Below are positions 56,833 to 64,000 of a DNA stretch of 64,000 nt, one piece after another. Position numbers and translations under genes: made by a program. Below the pieces are notes generated by a model. That model was given only the letters and a program-made list of their open reading frames with translations, ran no database searches and was not told the origin of the DNA. Positions within the stretch are counted from its first letter, which is position 1. Each line of letters begins with the position of its first letter. The DNA lies in contig JACHLS010000004.1 of NCBI GenBank assembly GCA_014204635.1, positions 62,001 through 126,000 of the forward strand, read 5' to 3'. Source of the stretch: Sporosarcina luteola. GTDB taxonomy: Bacteria; Bacillota; Bacilli; Bacillales_A; Planococcaceae.

Positions 56833-57513
56833 TTATAGTTTCATCAGGTCACCTGCATTCATTACTTTCACTTCATGAGACGTCACAAGGTCTTTGAAGT
56901 GCTGCGGATCTTGTTGAATCGGGGGGAATGTATTGTAGTGAATCGGCACTGTTACTTTCGGATTCAGCAGTTTAACGGCCTCTGCTGCATCTGAAGGACC
57001 CATAGTGAAATTGTCACCGATCGGCAAAAATGCGATATCGATTGCATTCATTTTTCCAATCCACTCCATATCCCCGAACAACGATGTATCCCCTGCATGA
57101 TAAATCGTCTTGCCTTCCGCTGTAAATAAAATCCCTGTTGGCATTCCCGTATAAATAATTTCATTTTTATCTGTGGTGTAGGAAGAGCTATGAAAGGCTT
57201 TCGTAAATTTCACGGTACCAAAATCAAATTCCTTCGCTCCACCTATATTCATGCCATGTGTCTGAAGCCCTTGCCAACCTAAATAAACAGCCAATTCATT
57301 CGGTGCGACAACCAACGCTCCGCTCTTTTTAGCAATGGCCATCGTATCTCCAACATGATCATTATGTCCATGCGTCAACAAGATGGCATCCGGACTTTCC
57401 TTTTCCGGGTCCAAATCTGTAAGCTCATTCCCAGTTAAAAATGGATCAATTAAGATGGTCTTTCCGTTTGTTTCAATTTTAACGACAGAATGGCCATGAT
57501 ATGAAATCTTCAT
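56833..57513 (-). CDS. ytkL: UPF0173 metal-dependent hydrolase, YtkL
   Basis: 226 residues of the metallo-beta-lactamase fold. Motifs are [13 protein letters not shown] (HxHxDH), [11 protein letters not shown] and the late HYNTFP histidine. The natural substrate is unknown. ATG 57513 follows GGAGGGATT. The longer frame to 57609 would include the ribosome site and promoter. It is divergent from the peptidase gene at 57657. Confidence 0.93.
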   Translation of the reverse strand: MKISYHGHSVVKIETNGKTILIDPFLTGNELTDLDPEKESPDAILLTHGHNDHVGDTMAIAKKSGALVVAPNELAVYLGWQGLQTHGMNIGGAKEFDFGTVKFTKAFHSSSYTTDKNEIIYTGMPTGILFTAEGKTIYHAGDTSLFGDMEWIGKMNAIDIAFLPIGDNFTMGPSDAAEAVKLLNPKVTVPIHYNTFPPIQQDPQHFKDLVTSHEVKVMNAGDLMKL

Positions 57514-57656
57514 GCCTGCAATCCCTCCAATATGGTTTTGTTCTTTTTCTTTTCTTCCACAACAAGTTTCTACTTTTTCCCTCCCTTTTCTTTGTTCTTT
57601 ATATAACATAAAAACCCTCTTTTTTGTTAAGATATACTTGATAAGGAGGAATTACT

Positions 57657-58754
57657 TTGCAAAAAGCGAAAGAAATCCAGCGGTATTTACATCAACACAA
57701 CGTAGATGCTGCATTTATAACGACTCCGGATAACGTATTTTATCTTTCCGGATTCCACAGTAACCCGCATGAGCGGCTATTGGGTGTCATGGTATTCCAA
57801 GATGCAGAACCTTTCGTAGTCTGCCCATTAATGGAAGTGCCTGATGTCAAGGCATCCGGTTGGTCTGGAGAAGCAGTTGGACACGCGGATACAGATGATG
57901 CTTGGGAATTGGTGGCGAACGCAGCGAGGGCACGTGGCGTTGCATTCTCCACGATTGCGATTGAAAAATCCCATCTGACAGTAGATCGGATGGAACGAAT
58001 GGAACAACTCTTCCCGGGTGTCGATTTCGTTCGAATCGATGAGCAATTGAACAATATGCGCAACATAAAAGACGCATCCGAATTGGACAAACTCAGAAAA
58101 GCCGCGGAACTTGCCGATTATGCAATTGAAGTCGGCTGTCGTGAAATTGCGGAGGGCAAATCGGAGCTAGAAATTTTAATGGCAATTGAATTTGAAATGA
58201 AGAAAAAAGGCGCCGAAAAAATGTCATTTGACACAATGGTGCTTTCTGGTCCGAAGACAGCTTCTCCACACGGCAATCCTGGAGAACGTAAAATCCAAAA
58301 AGGGGATTTCATCTTGTTCGATCTTGGCGTCGTTTATCAAGGATATTGTTCCGACATTACCCGCACAGTGGCGTTCGGAGAACCCGATGAAGAAAAACGC
58401 AAGATTTATGAAACGGTCAAAAATGCGGAGCAGGCGGCAATCGACAAAGTACGTCCCGGAGTAAAAGCAAGTGATCTCGATAAAGCGGCACGCGATGTCA
58501 TAACAAATGCAGGCTATGGCGAATATTTCACCCATCGTCTCGGCCACGGACTCGGCATATCCGTCCACGAGTTCCCTTCCATTACAGGTACGAACGAACT
58601 GGAGTTGCAGGAAGGCATGGTCTTCACGATTGAACCCGGCATCTACCATCCTGCTATCACCGGTGTACGGATTGAAGATGACGTTGTTGTAACAGCTGAT
58701 GGCGTCGAAGTATTGACCAAATTCCCTAAAGAACTGAAAATTATTCAACCATGA
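57657..58754 (+). CDS. Xaa-Pro dipeptidase / aminopeptidase P family (M24B)
   Basis: 365 residues. The N-terminal creatinase-like domain (1-135, ITTPDNVFYLSGFHSNPHER) is followed by a pita-bread domain with the five metal ligands: DLGVVYQGYCSDITR (two Asp), HRLGHGLGISVHE (His), TIEPGIY (Glu) and RIEDDVVV (Glu). It removes residues next to proline from small peptides in the cytoplasm. TTG 57657 is the start; AAGGAGGAA lies 6 bases upstream. B. subtilis relatives are YqhT and YkvY. Confidence 0.93.
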   Translation: MQKAKEIQRYLHQHNVDAAFITTPDNVFYLSGFHSNPHERLLGVMVFQDAEPFVVCPLMEVPDVKASGWSGEAVGHADTDDAWELVANAARARGVAFSTIAIEKSHLTVDRMERMEQLFPGVDFVRIDEQLNNMRNIKDASELDKLRKAAELADYAIEVGCREIAEGKSELEILMAIEFEMKKKGAEKMSFDTMVLSGPKTASPHGNPGERKIQKGDFILFDLGVVYQGYCSDITRTVAFGEPDEEKRKIYETVKNAEQAAIDKVRPGVKASDLDKAARDVITNAGYGEYFTHRLGHGLGISVHEFPSITGTNELELQEGMVFTIEPGIYHPAITGVRIEDDVVVTADGVEVLTKFPKELKIIQP

Positions 58755-58806
58755 ACAACGTAATATAAATGGAGGAAATCAATTTGTATTTCTCCCGGTA
58801 TATTTG

Positions 58807-58845
58807 ACAAAAGGGTTGGAAATGAAATTGATTTCCAGCCCTTTT
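58807..58845 (+). terminator. Terminator of the Xaa-Pro peptidase gene
   Basis: Stem AAAAGGGTTGGAAAT pairs with ATTTCCAGCCCTTTT (G-U at one position) and ends in T's. Confidence 0.8.
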
Positions 58846-59095
58846 CCTTCTGATGCCGATCCTCTTTCTATTTTATATCTGATTCTTACTTTATCTACTT
58901 GGAAAATAGAAATACTAGCTTGCCCGAGAAGCCTGATAACTTAATTGATAGTTTGAGGATTGACCAAGTCATTCAAATTAATCGGCAATAACTGAAATTG
59001 CCAATTAACAAACCTCCTTCATCCCAACTGCCATCTGAATCGGAGGCATGCATTTCTGGGATTAACAGAGGAGATGCCTTTCTTTATCTGATCTC
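58846..59095. other. Gene-free gap before ald
   Basis: No coding frame. One hairpin GGCAAT/ATTGCC at about 58983-59001. No other structure recognised. Confidence 0.5.
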
Positions 59096-59097
59096 AC

Positions 59098-59156
59098 AAA
59101 AAAGGGACTGCCACAGAATAACAGTTTCCCACTGCTCTCTGTACAATCCCTATCAA
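59098..59156 (-). terminator. Terminator of ald
   Basis: Minus-strand imperfect stem AGGGATTG...ACAGA with TCTGT...CAGTCCCT followed by T6. Confidence 0.7.
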
Positions 59157-60275
59157 TTATTTATTTAAAAGAGTTTCAGCCGCAACATATTCTAAGCCTT
59201 GCGCATCCGCAACCGCTTTGTATGTAACGTGGCCTTCTAATGTGTTAATGCCTTTTTGAAGTGCTTGATTGTCTAAGCAAGCTTGTTTGTACCCTTTGTT
59301 AGCAATTTGCAATGCGTAGGGAACTGTTACATTTGTAAGTGCCATAGTAGATGTGCGTGGAACAGCGCCAGGCATGTTCGCTACTGCGTAATGCACGACA
59401 CCATGTTTTTCATATGTCGGATTATCGTGTGTTGTTACACGATCAGACGTTTCGAAAATACCGCCTTGGTCAATCGCGATATCCACTAGAACAGATCCTG
59501 GTTTCATCGACTTAACCATTTCTTCCGATACAAGTTTCGGTGCTTTTGCTCCTGGAATGAGTACGCATCCGATGACTAAATCCGATTCTTTCACGGATTC
59601 TGCAATGTTGAACGGATTGGAAACAAGTGTTTGAATGTCGTTTCCGAACATTTCATCCAATTGGCGAAGACGTTCAACCGACAAGTCGAGCACAGTAACT
59701 TGAGCGCCCATTCCGACTGCGATTTTCGCTGCATTCGTACCGGCTTGTCCACCGCCGATCACTGTTACTTTCCCTCGGGAAACCCCTGGTACGCCGGAAA
59801 GAAGAATTCCTTTTCCACCTTGGATTTTCTCTAGGTATTGTGCTCCGATTTGTGTCGCCATACGTCCGGCCACTTCACTCATCGGTGCCAGAAGCGGCAA
59901 TGAATTATTTGGAAGTTGTACAGTTTCGTAAGCGATTCCAACAACCTTCTTGTCAAGAAGCGCTTTTGTCAATTCCAACTCAGGCGCCAAGTGCAAGTAT
60001 GTGAAGAGAATTAAACCTTCACGGAAATAACCGTATTCCGAAGCCAATGGCTCCTTTACTTTCATAACCATGTCAGCTGACCAAGCTTCTTCAGCAGTCG
60101 CGACTATTTTCGCACCCGCTTCGATGTAGTCCTCATCAGTAAAGCTGGAGCCAATACCTGCTCCTGTTTCGATTAACACTTCATGTCCAGCGGAGCTTAG
60201 GTTAAACGCACCAGCCGGTGTCATAGCGACCCGGTTTTCATTGTTTTTAACCTCTTTTGGAACACCAATTCGCAT
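59157..60275 (-). CDS. ald: Alanine dehydrogenase
   Basis: 372 residues, the standard length. It starts [20 protein letters not shown] with K15 and the catalytic Lys region [19 protein letters not shown]-binding [19 protein letters not shown] is in the middle. It converts alanine to pyruvate and ammonia and is important for amino acid use in spore formers. ATG 60275 follows AGGAGGAATT. A GGTCAGACC palindrome at 60306-60316 in its leader resembles the operator at accDA. Confidence 0.97.
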   Translation of the reverse strand: MRIGVPKEVKNNENRVAMTPAGAFNLSSAGHEVLIETGAGIGSSFTDEDYIEAGAKIVATAEEAWSADMVMKVKEPLASEYGYFREGLILFTYLHLAPELELTKALLDKKVVGIAYETVQLPNNSLPLLAPMSEVAGRMATQIGAQYLEKIQGGKGILLSGVPGVSRGKVTVIGGGQAGTNAAKIAVGMGAQVTVLDLSVERLRQLDEMFGNDIQTLVSNPFNIAESVKESDLVIGCVLIPGAKAPKLVSEEMVKSMKPGSVLVDIAIDQGGIFETSDRVTTHDNPTYEKHGVVHYAVANMPGAVPRTSTMALTNVTVPYALQIANKGYKQACLDNQALQKGINTLEGHVTYKAVADAQGLEYVAAETLLNK

Positions 60276-60305
60276 CACAATTCCTCCTAAGTAGAAAAAA
60301 TATCG

Positions 60306-60316
60306 GCGGTCAGACC
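60306..60316. promoter_or_regulatory. Possible second GntR/FadR-type operator in the ald leader
   Basis: CGGTCAGACCG has the same nine-base core GGTCAGACC as the palindrome upstream of the FadR-like gene (50749-50763). It lies about 30 bases before the ald start codon. The outer bases differ (C/G instead of T/A). Confidence 0.35.
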
Positions 60317-60611
60317 GTGAAGATACAAATGACCAATTCGTATCAATCTTATCAGATACAAAAAATTTTTGCTTCTTTTTTATCATAACCGGAATATTCT
60401 TGCAAATATAGTGGAAGAACCTCTTTTCTTCCGGAAATGCAGAGAGCAGCAATTCTAGAAATTCACCAATCTGAGGAAATAGAGGAACAGAGGAACGTTA
60501 CGATTTTTGTCGAATTTAGACATAGTTTTTACGGAAATAGGGAAGGGATTTATCACGTCTCTGCCGAAAAGAGACAATGTAAAGAAACTAGACAAGGATG
60601 GAGTGATTGGT
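60317..60611. other. Divergent promoter region of ald and the stress protein gene
   Basis: A-rich on the left. A weak minus-strand pair TTGCAA and TAAAAA with 17-base spacing lies near 60390-60415. Open frames continuing upstream of both genes have no ribosome sites and are not called. Confidence 0.4.
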
Positions 60612-61061
60612 ATGGTTATGCAATACAAACAAATCATTGTAGCGGTAGACGGATCGAAGGAGTCGGAGTGGGCTTTCAAGAAGGCGATGGCCATCACAGA
60701 ACGCAACGCGGCAACATTGAACTTAGTGAACATTATCGATACACGTTCCTATGCGGCCGTGGAAGCTTATGACCGATCCATCGCAGAACGTGCACAAGGT
60801 TTTGCCGAAGAACTGTTGAACGGCTACAAAGCAGAAGCAGAGAAGGCAGGGCTTCAAAACGTCAACATTTATGTTGAATATGGTTCTCCGAAAACAATGA
60901 TCACTCGCGATCTTTCCTCCAAACTAAATGCAGATCTTATCATTTGCGGGGCAACTGGCTTGAATAAAGTTGAGCGATTCTTGATCGGAAGTGTATCTGA
61001 GAATATCGTCCGTTCTGCAAAATGTGATGTATTGGTCGTCCGCACTCCAGAAGAGCAATAA
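60612..61061 (+). CDS. Universal stress protein (UspA family)
   Basis: 149 residues. The Rossmann-like alpha/beta fold begins QIIVAVDGSKESEWAFKKA and ends with the ATP-binding GATGLNKVERFLIGSVSENI. The G-x2-G-x9-G-S pattern marks the ATP-binding subgroup. ATG 60612 follows GGAG with 9-base spacing; an ATG six bases on (60618) is a weak alternative. The frame opens further upstream to 60507, but that part reads as non-family sequence. The role is probably in energy or redox stress; B. subtilis homologues are NhaX and YxiE. Confidence 0.9.
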   Translation: MVMQYKQIIVAVDGSKESEWAFKKAMAITERNAATLNLVNIIDTRSYAAVEAYDRSIAERAQGFAEELLNGYKAEAEKAGLQNVNIYVEYGSPKTMITRDLSSKLNADLIICGATGLNKVERFLIGSVSENIVRSAKCDVLVVRTPEEQ

Positions 61062-61117
61062 ACAAAACTAGAAGCTGTCCGGCAAAAGTTTGCATGACTT
61101 GCCGGACAGCTCCATTT

Positions 61118-62314
61118 TTAATTGACGGATAAACCCGCTGTCTTCATCGTTTCTCTAGCAATCATGACTTCCTCATTGGTCGGGATGACAAGCACTTTAA
61201 CTGGTGAATAAGGGAAATTAATATGTACCTCTTTCCCCGTCATTTCGTTTAAATCCGGATCAAAGTAGACACCCATAAATTCCAGGCCTTCCAACACTTT
61301 CTCCCGGACAATTGGGCTATTTTCCCCAATGCCAGCTGTGAAGATGATCGCATCCACGCCACCCATCCTCGCTGCATACGAACCGAGATATTTGTGAATG
61401 CGGTCTGTGAAAACATCTAAAGCAAGTTGGGCCCGATGATCCCCTTCCTCCGCTTTCATGCCGATATCCCGTAGATCGCTTGAAAATCCAGAGAGTGCCA
61501 GCATCCCAGACTGATGATTCAAAACACTGATTACCTGTTCCGCAGACTTTCCGGTTTGTTCCATAATATACGGAATCAACGCAGGATCGATGTTCCCCGA
61601 CCGTGTTCCCATTGTGACTCCCGCTAACGGAGTAAACCCCATTGAGGTGTCGAGCGACTTTCCGCCTTTCACCGCTGCTATACTTGCTCCATTTCCTAAA
61701 TGGCAAGAAATGAATCTTGTATCCGCCAACGGACGATTCAAAAGCTTTGCCGCCCGTTCTGTCACATATTGATGACTGGTTCCATGGAACCCGTATTTAC
61801 GAATACCATAGTTTTTATAGTATTCGTAAGGCAATGGATACAGGTATGAACTTTCTGGCATCGTCTGATGAAACGCTGTATCGAAAACAGCGACTGCCGG
61901 GACGCCCGGCAATGCTTTTTTGAATTCCATTATGCCAACTAGGTTAGCTGGGTTATGTAGAGGAGCAAACTTTGACAACTTATCGATCTCCTGAATCACT
62001 CGCTCATCAATCACAACGGATTCAGCGAACTGCTCCCCTCCGTGCACGACACGATGGCCAATTCCGTCAATTTCCTCATATGAAGCCACAATTCCCTTGC
62101 TGAGAATAGCTTCTAGCAGCATTTGTACAGCTTCTGCATGCGACTTGATCTCTACCGTTTCGTCCACATCCATTCGATCTGACTGCATGACAAAAATAGA
62201 GTGCGGCAACCCGATCCTTTCAAATCGGCCTTTTACAACGACCCGTTCTTCGGGCATTTGCAATAGTTGAAATTTTAAAGAAGAGCTTCCCGCATTAACA
62301 GCCATCAACAACAT
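61118..62314 (-). CDS. ackA: Acetate kinase
   Basis: 398 residues. It begins [17 protein letters not shown] (ASKHA phosphate loop 1), then [20 protein letters not shown] and GYHGTSH-like [12 protein letters not shown], plus [20 protein letters not shown] and [10 protein letters not shown]. It makes ATP from acetyl phosphate in overflow metabolism. ATG 62314 follows GGGGATC; a second Met three codons on is possible. It is 19 bases after ytxK on the same strand. Confidence 0.98.
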   Translation of the reverse strand: MLLMAVNAGSSSLKFQLLQMPEERVVVKGRFERIGLPHSIFVMQSDRMDVDETVEIKSHAEAVQMLLEAILSKGIVASYEEIDGIGHRVVHGGEQFAESVVIDERVIQEIDKLSKFAPLHNPANLVGIMEFKKALPGVPAVAVFDTAFHQTMPESSYLYPLPYEYYKNYGIRKYGFHGTSHQYVTERAAKLLNRPLADTRFISCHLGNGASIAAVKGGKSLDTSMGFTPLAGVTMGTRSGNIDPALIPYIMEQTGKSAEQVISVLNHQSGMLALSGFSSDLRDIGMKAEEGDHRAQLALDVFTDRIHKYLGSYAARMGGVDAIIFTAGIGENSPIVREKVLEGLEFMGVYFDPDLNEMTGKEVHINFPYSPVKVLVIPTNEEVMIARETMKTAGLSVN

Positions 62315-62333
62315 ATAAAGATCCCCTTTTTTG

Positions 62334-63251
62334 TTACATTTCCTCGATCCACTTATCTATTTTACGGAAAAATTGAGCCATCAAGTTTTTATCCATCATA
62401 TCCGGGACTTTCGCTAACATGACATCGGGCGCTCCTTTGGCAGCCATATCCTCTGTCGGCTTCTGAAGAATCAATATGAATTTTGCATGCGACACATGTT
62501 TAAACAAGGAATCTGGAAGTTGTATGATTGCCCGAATCATTGCATGGCGCTTCAAATACGTTTGAAGCAATTCGGATTGATCGGATTCAAACAGATTGAC
62601 TGTTGTTATAAAAAGACCGTATCCTCCAGGTTTCAAGTGGTTCAAGGATTGTTCAATAAAAAGGTGATGAGAATACGCATGACCTTCTGTCGGCATCATT
62701 TCGAAATTTAAAGCATTGTCATCGTCCGGATAATAGCCAACCGGCAAGTCGCTGATCACGAGATCGACCGGATCAACGAGTAGTGGGCGAAGGCCATCCT
62801 GTACATAGAAGCGGACAGGCTGCTCCAATAAGTCCGCCGAGACGGCTGCCAGTCGGACAAGCAAATCATCGATCTCCACAGCAAAAGCGCTAGCTGCCCC
62901 CACCATGGAATTCATGACTGTGTACAGAAGATTGCCGGTTCCTGCTGCCGGATCCAATAAGGCAACTTCCTCTTTTGAATGAACAAGCTTGCTCGCAATA
63001 TAACCGACTAATATGCCGATAGCATCCGGCGTCATTTGATGATGGGGCTGTGCATTTTGCTTCATCCCCTTCAAAATGGCCAGTTGCAGCCCTCTTCTGA
63101 TTTCTTCTTTTGTCACATTGGCGTCAACATGCGGAATTTCTTTGCCTTCGAGCCAGACTTCACAAGCAGATATAATGCCATCCAAATAATAGCCTTGCTC
63201 TTGTCCCGCCTTTTCATCTAAAAATGTAAAAATGATTTCAGTATTTGTCAT
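62334..63251 (-). CDS. ytxK: YtxK-type class I methyltransferase
   Basis: 305 residues. The N-terminal half is helical; the SAM-binding domain holds [16 protein letters not shown] and [11 protein letters not shown] in place of the NPPF/DPPY catalytic motif, resembling N6-adenine methyltransferases of type I restriction HsdM, but no restriction subunit or specificity gene lies nearby. The family is chromosomal in Bacillales between tpx and ackA. The substrate is unknown. ATG 63251 follows GAGGGATC. Confidence 0.85.
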   Translation of the reverse strand: MTNTEIIFTFLDEKAGQEQGYYLDGIISACEVWLEGKEIPHVDANVTKEEIRRGLQLAILKGMKQNAQPHHQMTPDAIGILVGYIASKLVHSKEEVALLDPAAGTGNLLYTVMNSMVGAASAFAVEIDDLLVRLAAVSADLLEQPVRFYVQDGLRPLLVDPVDLVISDLPVGYYPDDDNALNFEMMPTEGHAYSHHLFIEQSLNHLKPGGYGLFITTVNLFESDQSELLQTYLKRHAMIRAIIQLPDSLFKHVSHAKFILILQKPTEDMAAKGAPDVMLAKVPDMMDKNLMAQFFRKIDKWIEEM

Positions 63252-63272
63252 ATTCGATCCCTCGATTGGAAA

Positions 63273-63294
63273 ACCCACCCGTTTCCGAGTGGGT
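63273..63294 (-). terminator. Hairpin between tpx and ytxK
   Basis: Stem ACCCACTCG...CGGGTGGGT on the minus strand followed by TTTT only. It is probably a partial terminator that lowers ytxK-ackA read-through from tpx. Confidence 0.6.
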
Positions 63295-63299
63295 CTCTA

Positions 63300-63803
63300 T
63301 TATTCCGATAATTTTTTGACTGCTTCAAGCGCTTTCTCATAATCCGGGTGGTTCGTCACTTCACCGACATATTCAACATATTGGACCGTATCCTCTTTGT
63401 CGATGACGAAGATGGAACGGGCGAGAAGGCGAAGTTCATTAATGGCCACTCCGTAAGCTTCTCCGAAAGAAAGATCTCGATGATCGGAAAGGAGTTGTAG
63501 ATTCGTGATGCCCGAGTCCGCCTTCCATCTTGCCTGTGCAAACGGAAGATCGACTGAAATAGTCATTACTTCAATGTCATCGCCGAATGAATTTGCTTCC
63601 TCATTGAATTTTTTCGTCTGTTGTGAACAAACGCCGGTATCAATTGAAGGAACTACACTGATCAGCCGGATTTTCCCCTTGGAATCCTCCAAAGTGACCG
63701 GCTGTAGATCATTCGACAGGACTGTGAATTCAGGAGCTTTATCTCCTACGGCTACTTCTTTCCCAAGTAACGTGACAGGATTGTTTTTAAACGTGACTTT
63801 CAT
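63300..63803 (-). CDS. tpx: Thiol peroxidase, apparently one-cysteine type
   Basis: 167 residues of the atypical 2-Cys peroxiredoxin Tpx family. The peroxidatic cysteine is C59 in PSIDTGVCSQQT, with T56 and the conserved R near 125 (ELRLLARS). At the position of the resolving cysteine (FAQARWC in B. subtilis) the sequence reads FAQARWKADSG, so K94 replaces it; C59 is the only cysteine in the protein. It reduces peroxides in the cytoplasm; without the resolving residue it needs another thiol partner. It is cotranscribed with the RDD gene upstream and ytxK downstream. Confidence 0.95.
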   Translation of the reverse strand: MKVTFKNNPVTLLGKEVAVGDKAPEFTVLSNDLQPVTLEDSKGKIRLISVVPSIDTGVCSQQTKKFNEEANSFGDDIEVMTISVDLPFAQARWKADSGITNLQLLSDHRDLSFGEAYGVAINELRLLARSIFVIDKEDTVQYVEYVGEVTNHPDYEKALEAVKKLSE

Positions 63804-63839
63804 CGTCCAGACGCCTCCTTCTCAGTTTTCTTCATTCTA

Positions 63840-64000
63840 CTAAACATGCGGAGCGTCTTGCAACTGTTCCCCCTCATCCACTTTCCGTCTTGTCATGATG
63901 GTCTCCTTCTCATAGGAATGCTCATGAATGACATACGTATCTGCAAATAGATCATGCAGTGCTTCCTTCTTTGGCATAAAAATGGCGAGTAGATATGGGA
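63840..64000 (-). CDS. RDD family membrane protein, C-terminal part (partial)
   Basis: The open frame enters from the right edge and ends at TAG 63840-63842, so only the last 52 residues are seen; the start is outside the window. The segment MPKKEALHDLFADTYVIHEH is typical of the C-terminal end of the RDD domain, followed by a polar tail. In B. subtilis an RDD gene (yteJ) lies in the same neighbourhood. The function is unknown. Confidence 0.7.
   Translation of the reverse strand, partial: PYLLAIFMPKKEALHDLFADTYVIHEHSYEKETIMTRRKVDEGEQLQDAPHV

Noticed and set aside
62334..63251. Possible restriction-modification methylase (HsdM-like motifs)
   Set aside because: No specificity or restriction gene next to it; position between tpx and ackA is the conserved ytxK locus.

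Overview
The window reads as chromosomal DNA of a low-to-moderate GC Firmicute of the Bacillales, most likely Planococcaceae (Sporosarcina-like). I infer this from protein similarity to Bacillus families, from strong AGGAGG-type ribosome sites, from TTG/GTG starts, and from a gene order that follows the Bacillus subtilis segment ysdB-ysdA-rplT-rpmI-infC-thrS ... dnaI-dnaB-nrdR-gapB-coaE-mutM-polA ... phoR-phoP-mdh-icd-citZ-ytvI-pyk-pfkA-accA-accD-dnaE-nrnA-ytpI-ytoI-ytkL ... ackA-ytxK-tpx. The exact genus cannot be proven from the sequence alone. There is no rRNA, tRNA, prophage, insertion sequence or CRISPR array. Most genes are on the minus strand.

Layout. 1-9.1 kb: a cell-wall deacetylase (PdaC type), a GntR regulator with a DUF1648 membrane protein, ferredoxin-NADP reductase, a chemotaxis receptor, a DUF6509 protein and an M3 oligopeptidase. 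9.1-16.1 kb: a diguanylate cyclase, formate-THF ligase, a quinone-reductase-like dehydrogenase, a metallophosphoesterase translationally coupled to an XRE regulator, and a dimeric-type dUTPase. 16.1-25.2 kb: ysdB (behind an ECF/SigW-type promoter), ysdA, the infC-rpmI-rplT translation operon with an L20 leader and an AUU start, a 1321-residue TPR protein carrying a C39-like cysteine protease domain, and thrS with a Thr T-box. 25.2-33.8 kb: replication and repair genes (dnaI, dnaB, nrdR, polA, mutM), gluconeogenic gapB and coaE. 33.8-38.6 kb: hflK-hflC behind a SigW-type promoter, and phoP-phoR. 38.6-48.2 kb: central carbon genes (mdh, icd, citZ, pyk, pfkA), ytvI and an FxsA protein. 48.2-54 kb: accDA with a FadR-like repressor, and dnaE. 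54-64 kb: nrnA, ytpI, ytoI, ytkL, an Xaa-Pro peptidase, ald, a universal stress protein, ackA, ytxK, tpx and the end of an RDD-family gene cut by the window edge.

The genes combine core information processing (initiation factor, ribosomal proteins, tRNA synthetase, primosome loading, replicative and repair polymerases) with the backbone of glycolysis, TCA cycle, acetate overflow and fatty acid initiation. Regulation can be read at several places: T-box (thrS), L20 leader (infC), cre at citZ, two CcpN-like boxes at gapB, a FadR-type operator at the regulator-accDA operon, and two TGAAAC/CGTA promoters (ysdB, hflKC).

The most unusual items are the TPR/C39 protein between thrS and infC, the SigW-type control of an hflKC pair absent from B. 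subtilis at this locus, a thiol peroxidase that has lost its resolving cysteine, a PhoR kinase without its extracytoplasmic sensor domain, and a possible small structured RNA downstream of the oligopeptidase gene. I did not find a convincing new multigene defence or mobile system.
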